From the NCBI GenBank assembly GCA_022827025.1, contig JAJDTT010000068.1:1-51273 (forward strand): a DNA stretch of 51,273 nt, given 5' to 3'. The first letter of the stretch is position 1, and each line of letters begins with the position of its first letter. The stretch is from Acidobacteriota bacterium (GTDB lineage Bacteria; Acidobacteriota; UBA6911; RPQK01; JAJDTT01). This document shows positions 50,701 to 51,273 of this stretch, one piece after another. The notes beneath the pieces were generated by a model. That model worked only from the letters and a program-made list of their open reading frames with translations. It made no database searches and was not told where the DNA came from. The translations under genes were made by a program, and so were the position numbers.

Positions 50701-51273
50701 GAGCTCCCCCACCGGCCCCGGTCCGGCGAAATCCTGCGAGAAAAGGAGTGGGGGTTTTCCTACCCCCACTCCCACGGGGGGACTGGAAAGTCCCCCTCCG
50801 AGGGTGCCCCATGTTTTTCTCAGAAGTCCCCCACCGGCCGGCCTCCGGCATGATCCCGCGAGAAACCGGGCGGGTGGAGCGGCGACTTTCTAGTCGCCGA
50901 CGGGGACCGGCGTCCGGAGCGGCGTGTTTCACGCGCCGGCTGGGACCGGCGTCCTTCCGGGCGCCGGGAATGGCGACGTGGAGCGGCGACACAGCCGGGG
51001 GAACGATGCGACCCCGCAGGGCACCCACAAGGGGTGCCCCTACGGTCATCGGGGATCGGAAGTTTCAAAGAAGTCCCCCACCGCCGGGCCTCTGGCATGT
51101 TCCCGCGAGAAACTGGGCGGGCATTGTCCATCAGACAGCGCCCACCGCGTTACCGCTGTCGAACGATTCGTAGGGGCGACCCTTGTGGTCGCCCTCCCCC
51201 GAACGGCGCCACCGTCCGCCGACCATTGCCTGGGCACTACCGGACCGGGGGGGCGGAGCGGCGACTTTCTAGT
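50701..51273. repeat. repeat-dense gene-free end of the window
   Basis: No credible gene lies in these 573 bases. They contain the 10-bp-stem palindrome at 50745-50772 (identical to 11878-11905) and GGGGGAC-TGGAAA-GTCCCC just after it. GGCGAC-TTTCTA-GTCGCC (50881-50898) begins again at 51260, cut by the window edge. A GGCGTG/CGCGCC relative lies near 50921, the GGGCACCC palindrome at 51019-51039, and GGGCGACC/GGTCGCCC at 51174-51194. A longer direct repeat starting near 50704, 50826 and 51073 shares CCCCCACCG, then a GGC-rich stretch, then CGCGAGAAA or GCGAGAAA. Confidence 0.8.

Noticed and set aside
50701-51273. Possible CRISPR array
   Set aside because: The repeats are short palindromes of several different types at irregular spacing, with no uniform spacers and no cas genes.

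Overview
The window is about 51 kb of high-GC bacterial DNA. Its gene content points to an Acidobacteriota-like organism: an Oar-type TonB-dependent receptor with an N-terminal carboxypeptidase-regulatory-like domain, two GWxTD-domain proteins, tandem CRTAC1/ASPIC-UnbV proteins, a PPC / DUF1549-DUF1553 / DUF1501 gene set (also common in Planctomycetes), CarD, and many exported proteins. This assignment is inferred from gene families; no rRNA gene is present to settle it. No phage, complete insertion sequence or CRISPR array was seen.

Layout. 0-6 kb is housekeeping: tilS (minus strand), a SAM-I riboswitch with promoter and terminator in front of a threonine-synthase-family gene, a CAT-anticodon tRNA followed by a 130-bp MITE-like inverted-repeat element, and a hemB-hemL pair for tetrapyrrole synthesis. 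6-9.4 kb (minus strand) holds a Cache-Cache-solute-binding-protein fusion and carD. 9.5-25 kb is one long, tightly packed plus-strand operon: VWA/amidotransferase-like membrane protein, C13-peptidase-like protein lacking the catalytic Cys, TPR/HExxH metallopeptidase, DUF4159, MoxR ATPase, DUF58, BatA-type VWA protein, DUF4175 coiled-coil protein and a Tat-exported sialidase-like protein. It looks like an envelope-associated MoxR/VWA assembly or quality-control system.

25-29 kb holds cinA (minus strand, with a degenerate C-terminal amidase site) and then a lower-GC accessory patch: a broken higA-like antitoxin, an intact PD-(D/E)XK nuclease, a remnant of a vapC-like toxin, an intact Phd/VapB-type antitoxin, and tRNA-Leu(CAA). 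29-33 kb has the TonB-dependent receptor and a small PA2779-like membrane protein, closed by a 17-bp-stem hairpin. 33-37.4 kb has two GWxTD paralogues around an MTA/SAH-nucleosidase-like gene. 37.4-40.3 kb has rhaM, a neutral-ceramidase-like gene and an SDR dehydrogenase. 40.5-50.7 kb has PPC, DUF1549/DUF1553 with haem-c motifs, Tat-exported DUF1501 and two CRTAC1 proteins.

Small GC-rich palindromes are scattered between the operons, typically an arm such as GGGGAC, a six-base loop like TTTCCT, and the complementary arm. They form a REP-like family with several loop and arm subtypes. They cluster at 24.97-25.11 kb, 46.90-46.97 kb and 50.7-51.27 kb, and in at least three places they are read through as codons at the 5' end of a gene. 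The most distinctive points are the SAM riboswitch on a thrC-family gene, the MoxR operon with an apparently inactive C13-like member, the decayed toxin-antitoxin/nuclease patch, the Cache-SBP fusion and the palindrome family.
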